Source: Mycolicibacterium mucogenicum DSM 44124 | GTDB taxonomy: Bacteria > Actinomycetota > Actinomycetes > Mycobacteriales > Mycobacteriaceae | Assembly: GCF_005670685.2 (NCBI RefSeq) | Contig: NZ_CP062008.1 | Coordinates: 868,001-932,000 of the forward strand | Direction of reading: 5' to 3' | DNA length: 64,000 nucleotides | Shown: in pieces, positions 46,587 to 54,057 of the stretch | How the letters are laid out: every line of letters begins with the position of its first letter | How positions within the stretch are numbered: position 1 is the stretch's first letter | Program-made: the position numbers and the translations under genes | The notes under the pieces: model-generated | What the model was told of the DNA's origin: nothing | The model's database searches: none | Seen by the model: the letters and a program-made list of their open reading frames with translations, nothing else

Positions 46587-48023
46587 ATGACGAATCACCC
46601 GAGGTACTCGCAGCAGCCCGAGTCCGGTCGGCGTCCTGATTCCTATCAATCCGCGCCCGGCTATGGCGCGTCGCCGCAGCAGGGGTCGTCATACGACTGG
46701 CGCTACGCCACGCACCAGCAGCCGCAGACCACGGGGCAGTACCCCACGGGCAACTACGCCACCGGTCAGTACCAGACGGGGCAGCATCAGACCGGGCAGC
46801 ACCCGACCGGCTCGTACGCCACAGGCCAGTACTCGACCCAGCAGTACGGTTCGCAGCCGCACGACCCCTACCGCAACGGGTCGCACAATGGCCGGCCGAC
46901 CATCGCACCGCGGCCGCAAAATCGTTCCCGCACAGGGCCTTTGATCGCCGGAATGGCAGCGGTTGCCCTGGTGTCGGCGGGCATCGGCGGCGGCATCGTG
47001 ATGCTGGCCCAGCCCGATTACTCGAGCAGTTCGACCTCGTTGGGCGGTTCGGCCCGCGGACAGCACGCCGGGAACGCGCCGATCGGTTCGGTCGAGCAGG
47101 TCGCGGCCAAGGTGGTGCCCAGCGTCGTGAAGCTCGAGACCGACATGGGGCGGGCCTCCGAGGAAGGCTCGGGCATCATCCTGTCCGCGGACGGGCTCAT
47201 CCTCACCAACAACCACGTGGTGGCCGGCGCCAAAGACGCCCCGCCCCCCGGTGCTCCGCCGGTGCAGACCAAGGTCACGTTCAACACCGGTAACACCACG
47301 ACGTTCCAGATCGTCGGGACGGATCCGAGCAGTGACATCGCGGTCGTGCGGGCCAAGGGCGTCTCGGGCCTGACGCCCATCTCGCTGGGCTCGTCGTCCA
47401 ACCTGGTGGTGGGCCAGCAGGTGGTGGCCGTCGGTTCGCCGCTCGGTCTGCAGGGCACGGTGACCGAGGGCATCATCAGCTCGCTGAATCGTCCCGTCGC
47501 CGCTGGTGGTGACGCCAAGAACCAGAACACCGTGCTGGACGCCATCCAGACCGATGCCGCGATCAACCCCGGCAACTCCGGTGGCGCGCTCGTCAACATG
47601 AGCGGCGAGCTGGTCGGCATCAACTCGGCGATCGCGACGCTCGGCGGGGATTCCGGCCAGTCGCAGAGCGGCTCCATCGGCCTGGGCTTCGCCATTCCGG
47701 TGGACCAGGCCAAGCGCATCGCCGACGAGCTGATCAAGAACGGCATCGCGAGCCACGCGTCGCTCGGCGTGCAGGTTGGCAACGACAAGACCATCGACGG
47801 CGCCAAGATCGTCGACGTCACCAACGGCGGCGCGGCCCAGTCGGCCGGCCTGCCCAGCGGTGTGGTGGTGACCAAGGTGGACGACCGGGTGATCAGCAGC
47901 GCCGATGCGCTGGTGGCGGCGGTGCGCTCGAAGGCGCCGGGAGACAAGGTCACGTTGACCTACCTGGACACCGCGGGCAAACCGCAGACCGTTCAGGTGA
48001 CCCTGGGTAAGGCGCAGCAGTGA
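46587..48023 (+). CDS. pepD: HtrA-like serine protease PepD
   Basis: A 478-residue membrane-anchored protease and chaperone. The cytoplasmic N-terminus (about 110 residues) has Gln/Tyr/Thr repeats such as TGQYPTGNYATGQYQTG, then a membrane segment (LIAGMAAVALVSAGIGGGIVML), a trypsin-like domain with His in TNNHVVAGA, Asp in SSDIAVV and Ser in NPGNSGGALVN, and one PDZ domain (GVQVGNDKTIDG to the end). It degrades or refolds damaged envelope proteins under MprAB control. ATG 46587 follows AGGAAGAG; longer in-frame starts overlap the MprA box. Confidence 0.95.
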   Translation: MTNHPRYSQQPESGRRPDSYQSAPGYGASPQQGSSYDWRYATHQQPQTTGQYPTGNYATGQYQTGQHQTGQHPTGSYATGQYSTQQYGSQPHDPYRNGSHNGRPTIAPRPQNRSRTGPLIAGMAAVALVSAGIGGGIVMLAQPDYSSSSTSLGGSARGQHAGNAPIGSVEQVAAKVVPSVVKLETDMGRASEEGSGIILSADGLILTNNHVVAGAKDAPPPGAPPVQTKVTFNTGNTTTFQIVGTDPSSDIAVVRAKGVSGLTPISLGSSSNLVVGQQVVAVGSPLGLQGTVTEGIISSLNRPVAAGGDAKNQNTVLDAIQTDAAINPGNSGGALVNMSGELVGINSAIATLGGDSGQSQSGSIGLGFAIPVDQAKRIADELIKNGIASHASLGVQVGNDKTIDGAKIVDVTNGGAAQSAGLPSGVVVTKVDDRVISSADALVAAVRSKAPGDKVTLTYLDTAGKPQTVQVTLGKAQQ

Positions 48024-48073
48024 TGGGAACGGGGCGGAGTTCGATGTCAGAGGCGGGATATACGGTGACAGGC

Positions 48074-48568
48074 ATGGAACAGGCAGGGGAATTGGCCGGG
48101 CGTGCACTCGTCGTGGTCGTGGATGACCGGACCGCGCACGGCGAAGAGGATCACAGCGGCCCGTTGGTCACCGAACTGCTCGGTGAGGCCGGCTTCCTCG
48201 TCGACGGCGTCGTCGTGGTCCCGGCCGATGAGATCGAGATTCGCAATGCCCTGAACACCGCGGTGATCGGTGGTGTCGACCTGGTCATCTCCGTCGGCGG
48301 CACCGGCGTCAGCCCGCGCGATGTCACGCCGGAAGCCACCCGCACGATGCTGGATCGGGAGTTGCTGGGCATCGCCGAGGCGCTGCGTTCCTCGGGCCTC
48401 GCCGCGGGTATTTCGGACGCGGGGCTCTCGCGTGGCCTGGCCGGGGTCTCGGGAAGCACGCTGGTGGTCAACATCGCCGGCTCGCGTGCGTCGGTGCGCG
48501 ACGGTATGGCGACGCTGGGGCCGTTGGCGGCGTACATCATCGCGCAGCTGTCGAGCCTCGATATCTGA
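48074..48568 (+). CDS. moaB2: MogA/MoaB family molybdenum cofactor protein
   Basis: A 164-residue molybdopterin adenylyltransferase-like protein. VVVVDDRTAHGEEDHSG, VISVGGTGVSPRDVTPEA and GISDAGLSRGLAGVSGSTLV are the MoaB signature. The ATG at 48074 matches the M. tuberculosis MoaB2 start; earlier in-frame starts at 48020 and 48065 exist. In M. tuberculosis MoaB2 is also reported to bind SigE-related partners, which I recall only faintly. It follows pepD by 50 bp. Confidence 0.93.
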   Translation: MEQAGELAGRALVVVVDDRTAHGEEDHSGPLVTELLGEAGFLVDGVVVVPADEIEIRNALNTAVIGGVDLVISVGGTGVSPRDVTPEATRTMLDRELLGIAEALRSSGLAAGISDAGLSRGLAGVSGSTLVVNIAGSRASVRDGMATLGPLAAYIIAQLSSLDI

Positions 48569-48649
48569 TAGCTGAGCTCCGATGGGGCTCGATGGTCGAA
48601 CGGAGTGGTCATGGGCTCGTCCCACCTGAACCCTTCAATTTGGCAAAGG

Positions 48650-48665
48650 TGTGATCTTGATCACA
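48650..48665. promoter_or_regulatory. Perfect CRP-type site (TGTGA-N6-TCACA)
   Basis: TGTGATCTTGATCACA matches the cAMP-receptor-protein consensus at every defined position. It lies 17 bp upstream of the small gene at 48682 and 530 bp before the first porin. The mycobacterial Crp recognises this pattern. Confidence 0.75.
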
Positions 48666-48681
48666 CTCGGGATGGCTTGTG

Positions 48682-48837
48682 ATGAGTGATACACAGCCCT
48701 CGCGCGACCTAGTTAACAAGGTGTTCGGCGACGTTTTGCCCGACGTTACCCGCGACGAATGTAACGATCAGCGAGATTCGGGGGATGGTGACCGGGATCG
48801 CTGGCTACGCGACAACGTTCCGCCGCACCACCGCTGA
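48682..48837 (+). CDS. Small acidic/charged protein, 51 residues
   Basis: An ATG-to-TGA frame too short for ordinary calling. The product is hydrophilic: VNKVFGDVLPDVTRDECND, then a Asp/Gly/Arg stretch, ending RWLRDNVPPHHR. I vaguely recall similar short mycobacterial proteins with the DERD-like block and a W-R-D/E-N-x-PPHH tail; no function is known to me. The perfect CRP site just upstream supports a real, regulated gene. It is not obviously part of the moaB2 or porin units. Confidence 0.55.
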   Translation: MSDTQPSRDLVNKVFGDVLPDVTRDECNDQRDSGDGDRDRWLRDNVPPHHR

Positions 48838-49180
48838 GCACGCTGTTCTCACAATGGCTGGCCGCGAATCAGGTTAACTCCTGATTGCGCCGGTCAGCGG
48901 CCTCGTTGAGGGTATGTTTCCGTCTTGTTTCGGCCCAACCGGTCGGTGGGGTCGACGTCAGCCTGCAGCTAGTTCCCAGCAAACTTTTCCGGACCGGGAA
49001 TATCTTCGCGGTCTTTACGCCGTTCGCATTGCCGGACGGTGAGTACGCCGATATCTTCCTCGTGTCAACGATGAGCAAAAGGTAAGAACGACATTTGAAC
49101 TTCGCCTGCGGGCGTAGATGGAGTTCTTGCAACGGTCGCGCGGTCAGCTTGCTGGCACCGCCTACTGAGCTAGGGAGAAT
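48838..49180. promoter_or_regulatory. Leader and promoter region of the porin cluster
   Basis: About 340 bp without a gene. A hairpin with arms AATCAGG and CCTGATT (48867-48886) lies just after the small gene. The rest has mixed base composition and no convincing frame. Known mspA-type genes have long upstream promoters and leaders, which fits this length. Confidence 0.4.
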
Positions 49181-49816
49181 ATGAAGGCATTCAGTCGGGT
49201 GCTGGTAGCACTGGTGGCGGCGCTGGCGTCGCTGTTTTTCGGGGCGGGTACGTCCCATGCGGGTCTGGACAATGAGCTGAGCTTGGTCGATGGCCAGGAT
49301 CGGACGTTGACGGTGCAGCAGTGGGACACGTTCCTCAACGGTGTGTTTCCTCTTGACCGCAACCGGCTGACCCGTGAGTGGTTCCATTCGGGCCGCGCCA
49401 AGTACAACTGCGCCGGCAAGGCCTGCGACCAGTTCGCGGGCACCTTGGAGCTGGGTTACCAGATCGGTTTCCCCTGGTCGCTGGGTGTGGGCATCAACTT
49501 CAGCTACACCACGCCGAACATCCTGCTCGATGACGTGAACCCGTTCACGTTCCCGAACGTCGGTGGCGGCATCATCACGCCGAACCTGTTCCCGGGTGTG
49601 TCGATCTCGGCTGACCTGGGCAACGGTCCGGGCATCCAGGAAGTCGCGACCTTCTCGGTGGACGTGTCCGGTCCGGCCGGCACTGTGGCGGTCTCGAACG
49701 CGCACGGCACTGTGACCGGTGCGGCCGGTGGCGTGCTGCTGCGGCCCTTCGCCCGCCTGATCGCCAAGACGGGTGACTCGGTGACGACCTACGGCGAACC
49801 CTGGAATATGAACTAG
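49181..49816 (+). CDS. MspA family porin, copy 1
   Basis: A 211-residue outer-membrane porin. A 27-residue signal peptide (cut after SHA) precedes GLDNELSLVDG, the MspA mature start. The octameric goblet pore lets small hydrophilic nutrients cross the mycomembrane. Compared with the remembered MspA sequence it has NC-AGK-AC at mature 49-55 in place of residues without Cys, and LLDDVN at the constriction (D90, D91, but Asn at 93). It differs from copy 2 at four residues only. GGGAG lies ahead of ATG 49181. mspC occupies this locus in M. smegmatis as a single gene. Confidence 0.95.
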   Translation: MKAFSRVLVALVAALASLFFGAGTSHAGLDNELSLVDGQDRTLTVQQWDTFLNGVFPLDRNRLTREWFHSGRAKYNCAGKACDQFAGTLELGYQIGFPWSLGVGINFSYTTPNILLDDVNPFTFPNVGGGIITPNLFPGVSISADLGNGPGIQEVATFSVDVSGPAGTVAVSNAHGTVTGAAGGVLLRPFARLIAKTGDSVTTYGEPWNMN

Positions 49817-49870
49817 GTCATACCCAGAAGCGCTTAGGGCTTATGCTTGGCGCCGATGACGCATTCGGGG

Positions 49871-49910
49871 CGGCGTCAACAGGACCGGGGATCTGGTCTT
49901 GTTGACGCCG
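49871..49910 (+). terminator. Hairpin after porin copy 1
   Basis: A 16-bp stem with one G-T pair (CGGCGTCAACAGGACC side) and an 8-base loop, ending CTCTCGTCG. It has the same outer-arm theme as the hairpins after copies 2 and 3. Confidence 0.85.
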
Positions 49911-49965
49911 CTCTCGTCGTCTACAAGAACTTCAACATGGACCATCGACCCAGAAAGCGGTAATC

Positions 49966-50601
49966 ATGAAGGCATTCACTCGGGTGCTGGTAGCACTGGT
50001 GGCGGCGCTGGCGTCGCTGTTTTTCGGGGCGGGTACGTCCCATGCGGGTCTGGACAATGAGCTGAGCCTGGTCGATGGCCAGGATCGGACGTTGACGGTG
50101 CAGCAGTGGGACACGTTCCTCAACGGTGTGTTTCCTCTTGACCGCAACCGGCTGACCCGCGAGTGGTTCCATTCGGGCCGGGCCAAGTACAACTGCGCCG
50201 GCAAGGGCTGCGACGAGTTTGCGGGCACCTTGGAGCTGGGTTACCAGATTGGTTTCCCCTGGTCGCTGGGTGTGGGTATCAACTTCAGCTACACGACGCC
50301 GAACATCCTGCTCGATGACGTGAACCCGTTCACGTTCCCGAACGTCGGTGGCGGCATCATCACGCCGAACCTGTTCCCGGGTGTGTCGATCTCGGCTGAC
50401 CTGGGCAACGGTCCCGGTATTCAGGAAGTCGCGACGTTCTCGGTGGACGTCTCCGGTCCGGCCGGCGGTGTGGCGGTCTCGAACGCGCACGGCACTGTGA
50501 CTGGTGCGGCTGGTGGTGTTCTCCTTCGCCCATTCGCCCGCCTGATCGCCAAGACCGGTGATAGCGTCACGACCTACGGCGAACCCTGGAACATGAACTA
50601 G
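49966..50601 (+). CDS. MspA family porin, copy 2
   Basis: A 211-residue porin with the same signal peptide, the same mature start and the same constriction (LLDDVN) as copy 1; differences are S5T and GC-D-E in place of AC-D-Q near mature 54-57, and one Thr to Gly in the SGPAG loop. The near identity points to recent duplication or gene conversion. It has its own ribosome-binding AAAGCGG region and its own terminator, so is likely transcribed alone or by read-through. Confidence 0.95.
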   Translation: MKAFTRVLVALVAALASLFFGAGTSHAGLDNELSLVDGQDRTLTVQQWDTFLNGVFPLDRNRLTREWFHSGRAKYNCAGKGCDEFAGTLELGYQIGFPWSLGVGINFSYTTPNILLDDVNPFTFPNVGGGIITPNLFPGVSISADLGNGPGIQEVATFSVDVSGPAGGVAVSNAHGTVTGAAGGVLLRPFARLIAKTGDSVTTYGEPWNMN

Positions 50602-50652
50602 GTGAGAGCCGAGCACGCCTAGCCCTTAAGCTAGGCGCCGACGACGCAATCG

Positions 50653-50699
50653 GGGCGGCGTCGACAAGGCCAGTCCAACTGGCCTCGTCGACGCCGCCC
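50653..50699 (+). terminator. Hairpin after porin copy 2
   Basis: GGGCGGCGTCGAC-a-AGGCCAGT pairs with ACTGGCCT-c-GTCGACGCCGCCC around a 3-base loop, 21 pairs with one mismatch. It is the longest of the porin hairpins. Confidence 0.88.
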
Positions 50700-50748
50700 G
50701 TCGTCTGCGCGGAACTTCATATGATCATCAAGCCCAGAAGGTGGGGAA

Positions 50749-51384
50749 ATGAAGGCATTCAGTCGGGTGCTGGTAGCACTGGTGGCGGCGGTGTCGTCGT
50801 TGTTCCTCGGGGCGGGTACGTCCCATGCGGGTCTGGACAATGAGCTGAGCCTGGTTGATGGCCAGGATCGGACGTTGACGGTGCAGCAGTGGGACACGTT
50901 CCTCAACGGTGTGTTTCCTCTTGACCGCAACCGGCTGACCCGTGAGTGGTTCCATTCGGGCCGCGCCAAGTACAACTGCGCCGGCAAGGGTTGCGATGAA
51001 TTCGCGGGCACGCTGGAGCTGGGTTACCAGATCGGTTTCCCCTGGTCGCTGGGTGTGGGCATCAACTTCAGCTACACCACGCCGAACATCCTGCTCGATG
51101 ACGTGAACCCGTTCCTTGGTGTGAACACCGGCGGCGGCATCATCACGCCGAACCTGTTCCCGGGTGTGTCGATTTCGGCTGACCTGGGCAACGGTCCGGG
51201 TATCCAGGAAGTCGCGACGTTCTCGGTGGACGTGTCCGGCCCCGCCGGCGGTGTGGCGGTCTCGAACGCCCATGGCACCGTGACCGGCGCGGCCGGCGGC
51301 GTGCTGCTGCGGCCCTTCGCACGCCTGATCGCCAAGACGGGTGACTCGGTGACCACCTACGGCGAACCCTGGAACATGAATTAG
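50749..51384 (+). CDS. MspA family porin, copy 3
   Basis: A 211-residue porin, again with a 27-residue signal peptide (slightly changed: AVSSLFLGAG) and mature GLDNELS. After the constriction DDVNPF it reads LGVNTGGGIITP where copies 1 and 2 read TFPNVGGGIITP, a change in a periplasmic-loop or rim position. The Cys pair is kept (NCAGKGC). A GGTGGGG ribosome-binding site is close to ATG 50749. Confidence 0.95.
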   Translation: MKAFSRVLVALVAAVSSLFLGAGTSHAGLDNELSLVDGQDRTLTVQQWDTFLNGVFPLDRNRLTREWFHSGRAKYNCAGKGCDEFAGTLELGYQIGFPWSLGVGINFSYTTPNILLDDVNPFLGVNTGGGIITPNLFPGVSISADLGNGPGIQEVATFSVDVSGPAGGVAVSNAHGTVTGAAGGVLLRPFARLIAKTGDSVTTYGEPWNMN

Positions 51385-51445
51385 GCCTGAAAAGGGTATG
51401 AGTAGGAGCGCGCAGCCCGTCTGCTGAGCGCCAACGACGTACTTT

Positions 51446-51488
51446 GGGGCGGCGTTGACAGACCGAATCGGTCAGTCAACGCCGCCCC
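51446..51488 (+). terminator. Hairpin after porin copy 3
   Basis: GGGGCGGCGTTGAC pairs perfectly with GTCAACGCCGCCCC, an A-A mismatch follows, then GACCG/CGGTC closes a small loop. The TTGAC/GTCAA arms keep pairing although the bases differ from hairpins 1 and 2. Confidence 0.88.
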
Positions 51489-51538
51489 GTCGTATTGCCG
51501 GGCATTGACAGTGAAGAGCAAGCCCGGGAGTGGGGAAA

Positions 51539-52177
51539 TTGACGGCGTTCGGTCGTGTGTCGATGGCAGTGCTGGTCGTGGTCTCGTCGTTGTTCCTGGC
51601 AACGGGCACAGCGAGGGCCGGTGTGGACAATGAGCTGAGCCTGGTCGACGGCCAGGACCGCACGTTGACGGTGCAGCAGTGCGACACCTTTCTCAACGGG
51701 GTGTTTCCACTCGACCGTAACCGGCTGACGCGCGAGTGGTTCCACTCGGGCAAGGCCAGGTACAACTGCGCCGGCAAGGGTTGCGATGAGTTCGCCGGGG
51801 CGTTGGAGCTGGGCTACCAGATCGGGTTCCCGTGGTCGCTCGGTGTGGGTATCAACTTCAGCTACCAGACGCCAAACATCTTGCTGGACAACGTATCTCC
51901 GGCGACCCTGGCCGGTGTTGGCTGGGGCGGGATCATCACGCCGAACCTGTTCCCGGGCGTGACGATCTCCGCGGATCTGGGCAACGGTCCGGGGATTCAG
52001 GAAGTCGCGACCTTCTCGGTGAATGTGGCGGGTCCCTCGGGTGCCGTCGCGGTGTCGAACGCGCACGGCACCGTCACCGGTGCGGCCGGCGGCGTGCTGC
52101 TGCGGCCCTTCGCGCGGCTGGTCTCCGAGACCGGTGACTCGGTGACGACATACGGCGAACCCTGGAACATGAACTGA
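51539..52177 (+). CDS. MspA family porin, copy 4 (divergent)
   Basis: A 212-residue porin, the most diverged copy. By alignment of the leader (GTGGGGAAA before the start) with copy 3, TTG 51539 is the start; GTG 51530 is possible. The mature protein begins GVDNELS, has Cys in place of conserved Trp21 (VQQCDTF), Gln in FSYQTPN, and LLDNVSPATLAGVGWGG at the constriction, so Asp91 is Asn and position 93 is Ser. That would lower the negative charge at the pore throat. The remainder follows MspA closely. Confidence 0.93.
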   Translation: MTAFGRVSMAVLVVVSSLFLATGTARAGVDNELSLVDGQDRTLTVQQCDTFLNGVFPLDRNRLTREWFHSGKARYNCAGKGCDEFAGALELGYQIGFPWSLGVGINFSYQTPNILLDNVSPATLAGVGWGGIITPNLFPGVTISADLGNGPGIQEVATFSVNVAGPSGAVAVSNAHGTVTGAAGGVLLRPFARLVSETGDSVTTYGEPWNMN

Positions 52178-52200
52178 CCCAAGCGAGTTCGCGCCGACGT

Positions 52201-52240
52201 ACGGCGTAGCCCCCGACCACCGGCCGGGGAGCCTTGCCGT
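52201..52240. terminator. Imperfect hairpin between porin copy 4 and mscL
   Basis: Outer arms ACGGC/GCCGT and inner CCCCG-A-CC/GG-C-CGGGG form a broken stem between convergent genes. It is unlike the three other porin hairpins. Confidence 0.55.
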
Positions 52241-52245
52241 ATCCG

Positions 52246-52614
52246 CTACTTCTTGTCGAGCAGGTCGCGGATCTGCTTCAGCAGTTCCACTTCCTCCTTG
52301 ATCGCCTCCTCCTTGGCGGCCCGGAACTTGCTGTACGGCAGCACGACCACGAAGTAGATGACGGCAGCGACCAGGACGAAGTTGATCGTCGCGCTCAGGA
52401 CGGCATTCCAGTCCATGTAGTTGTCGCCGAGTAGGTGGACGCGCAGGATCCCGTACGAGTGATCGCCGCCGGCGCCGATGCTGGAGATCAGCGGCTGGAT
52501 CACCTGGTCGGTGAACGCCTTCACCAGTGTGGTGAACGCGGCACCGATGACCACCGCGACCGCCAGATCGACGATGTTCCCCTGCGCGAGGAAATCTTTG
52601 AAGCCCTTCAGCAT
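52246..52614 (-). CDS. mscL: Large-conductance mechanosensitive channel
   Basis: A 122-residue protein forming a pentameric emergency valve in the inner membrane. MLKGFKDFLAQGNIVDLAVA begins TM1, with GAAFTTLVKAFTDQVIQP at the gate, then TM2 (LVAAVIYFVVVLPYSK) and a charged C-terminal helix (EEVELLKQIRDLL). The periplasmic loop (IGAGGDHSYG) is standard for mycobacteria. AGGGAGGGCAGTC-type bases precede ATG 52614. Equivalent Rv0985c. Confidence 0.96.
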   Translation of the reverse strand: MLKGFKDFLAQGNIVDLAVAVVIGAAFTTLVKAFTDQVIQPLISSIGAGGDHSYGILRVHLLGDNYMDWNAVLSATINFVLVAAVIYFVVVLPYSKFRAAKEEAIKEEVELLKQIRDLLDKK

Positions 52615-52753
52615 GACTGCCCTCCCTGTGATACGGCTTGTACCCACGAACGGTAAGACTGACCTGAGCTTCGCGCAGTAGTCGGCGGCCTCACGATCGC
52701 AACAGATGCGATCCGGTGACGAAATCGAAATCGGCCGACGGGCAAATTTCCCG

Positions 52754-53419
52754 TCAGTGCAGGGTGACGGTGATGGCCCGGTGCAGAGCCGCCCCGGCGA
52801 CGGCGTTGGCGCTGTGCCGCGGCAGGGCGACGAGTACGACGCGTTCGTCGGCACTCGTCGGTGATTTGCGGCGTTCGGACACCAGCACCACCCGGGCATC
52901 GGTGGCGACCAGCTCGGCCGACGATTGATCCGCTGCCGCGCCGGTGTTCTCCGGTCCGGCCAGGACGTCGACGACGTCGCCCGCGCGCAGCAGGTCCGGG
53001 AGCGCGGCGTCGGCCAGATGCAGTGGCACCATGCGCGCGTCGGGTCCGGCGGTCGCCACCGTGAGCCGGGAACCGAGTAGCCGGACATCGGTGATGACCT
53101 CGCCGCGTCGCGCGGGGGCGGCCAGAGTCGAGCCGACGGCGGCGCTCGATTCGCGCAGCGCGCCGTCGGGAATGCCTGGCGCGGAACGGGATTCGATGAC
53201 GACGTCGTCGGCCGTCAAGGCCGAGCCGGGGGACAGGTCGTGCTTGGCCACGACGACGGCGACCTGTCCGTCCTCAGGGTCGGGGCGAAATTCGATGACG
53301 GCCGCGAGGACCACCAGCATTCCTGCGGCGACGCGGCGCGCGGCGGTGGTCCTGGCCCAATCGGGCCGCAGCTTCTGTGTCAGTCGGCCGAGCAACGGCG
53401 CGTCGAGCGAATCCCCCAT
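52754..53419 (-). CDS. SAF domain protein (CpaB/RcpC-like)
   Basis: A 221-residue protein like Rv0990c. A short N-terminus and one membrane segment (RVAAGMLVVLAAVIEF) precede a SAF domain (AVVVAKHDLSPGSALTADDVVIESR), a beta-clip fold also found in flagellar and pilus assembly proteins. DVVDVLAGPEN and the later strand-rich portion complete it. No pilus genes are near, so the role is unknown. ATG 53419 (MGDSLDAPLL) is used. Confidence 0.8.
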   Translation of the reverse strand: MGDSLDAPLLGRLTQKLRPDWARTTAARRVAAGMLVVLAAVIEFRPDPEDGQVAVVVAKHDLSPGSALTADDVVIESRSAPGIPDGALRESSAAVGSTLAAPARRGEVITDVRLLGSRLTVATAGPDARMVPLHLADAALPDLLRAGDVVDVLAGPENTGAAADQSSAELVATDARVVLVSERRKSPTSADERVVLVALPRHSANAVAGAALHRAITVTLH

Positions 53420-53482
53420 GCCGTAACGGTAGGGATTCCGCGCGGGAAACACAGGCCGGAAGGCTTCCGGCCTGTGGATAAC

Positions 53483-53788
53483 TCAGCTGGACGCGGCGGC
53501 GGCCGGTGCGGCCGACGTCGTGCTGCTCGACGAGGACGAGGAGGACGAGTCAGACGAGCTCGAGCTCGACTCGCTCTTGGCCGGTGCGGCTGCGGTGCTC
53601 GAGCTCTTCGAATCGCGGTTGTCGGTGCGGTAGAAGCCGCTGCCCTTGAAGACCACGCCGACGGAGCCGAACAGCTTGCGCAGCCGGCCGTGGCACTTGG
53701 GGCATTCGGTCAGCGCGTCATCGCTGAATGCCTGCACCGCGTCGAACCGGTTGTCGCACTCGGTACACGCGTAGGAATAGGTCGGCAC
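53483..53788 (-). CDS. FmdB-type zinc ribbon protein, Ruc-like
   Basis: A 101-residue protein equivalent to Rv0991c, which was described as Ruc, a redox-regulated chaperone. The N-terminal zinc ribbon has YACTECDNRFD and TECPKCHGRLRKLF (four Cys), and the C-terminal half is a Ser/Ala-rich disordered tail (about 20 Ser). In Ruc, oxidation of the Cys pair releases zinc and turns on holdase activity; the same Cys are present here. GTG 53788 follows TCGGAGG. It probably shares a transcript with no other gene. Confidence 0.82.
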   Translation of the reverse strand: MPTYSYACTECDNRFDAVQAFSDDALTECPKCHGRLRKLFGSVGVVFKGSGFYRTDNRDSKSSSTAAAPAKSESSSSSSDSSSSSSSSSTTSAAPAAAASS

Positions 53789-53943
53789 GTAAACCTCCGA
53801 GGTCGTCAAACTTGTTAGCACTCTACCGGCTTAAGTGCCAAAACAGCTATTCGGTCCCGGGCATTCCCTGGCGGCACGCCCGCTGGCCTGGTGACAGGGG
53901 CAATCGCGTCCGGGGCGGCGGCGGGACACATAGCATTGTGCGC

Positions 53944-54042
53944 ATGACTGGCAACATCACCAAGGGCGGCGGCTGCGACAACCCGGACTGCACCTGCGAG
54001 AACTGCAACTGTGGATCGGGCTGTACCTGCGGCAAGGACTGA
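53944..54042 (+). CDS. Small Cys-rich metallothionein-like protein, 32 residues
   Basis: An ATG 53944 to TGA 54042 frame with seven Cys in 32 codons: GGGCDNPDCTCENCNCGSGC and TCGKD at the end. The CxC and CxxC spacing is typical of metal thiolate clusters and resembles bacterial metallothioneins, though MymT of M. tuberculosis is longer. It should bind Cu(I) or Zn. No Shine-Dalgarno is strong. It stands alone on the plus strand, between minus-strand genes for the zinc ribbon protein and the cyclo-ligase. Confidence 0.65.
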   Translation: MTGNITKGGGCDNPDCTCENCNCGSGCTCGKD

Positions 54043-54057
54043 TTTTCTCCCGCAGTT

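Noticed and set aside
51530..52177. GTG 51530 as start of porin copy 4
   Set aside because: Alignment of the GTGGGGAAA leader with copy 3 places this GTG inside the ribosome-binding region; TTG 51539 fits better.
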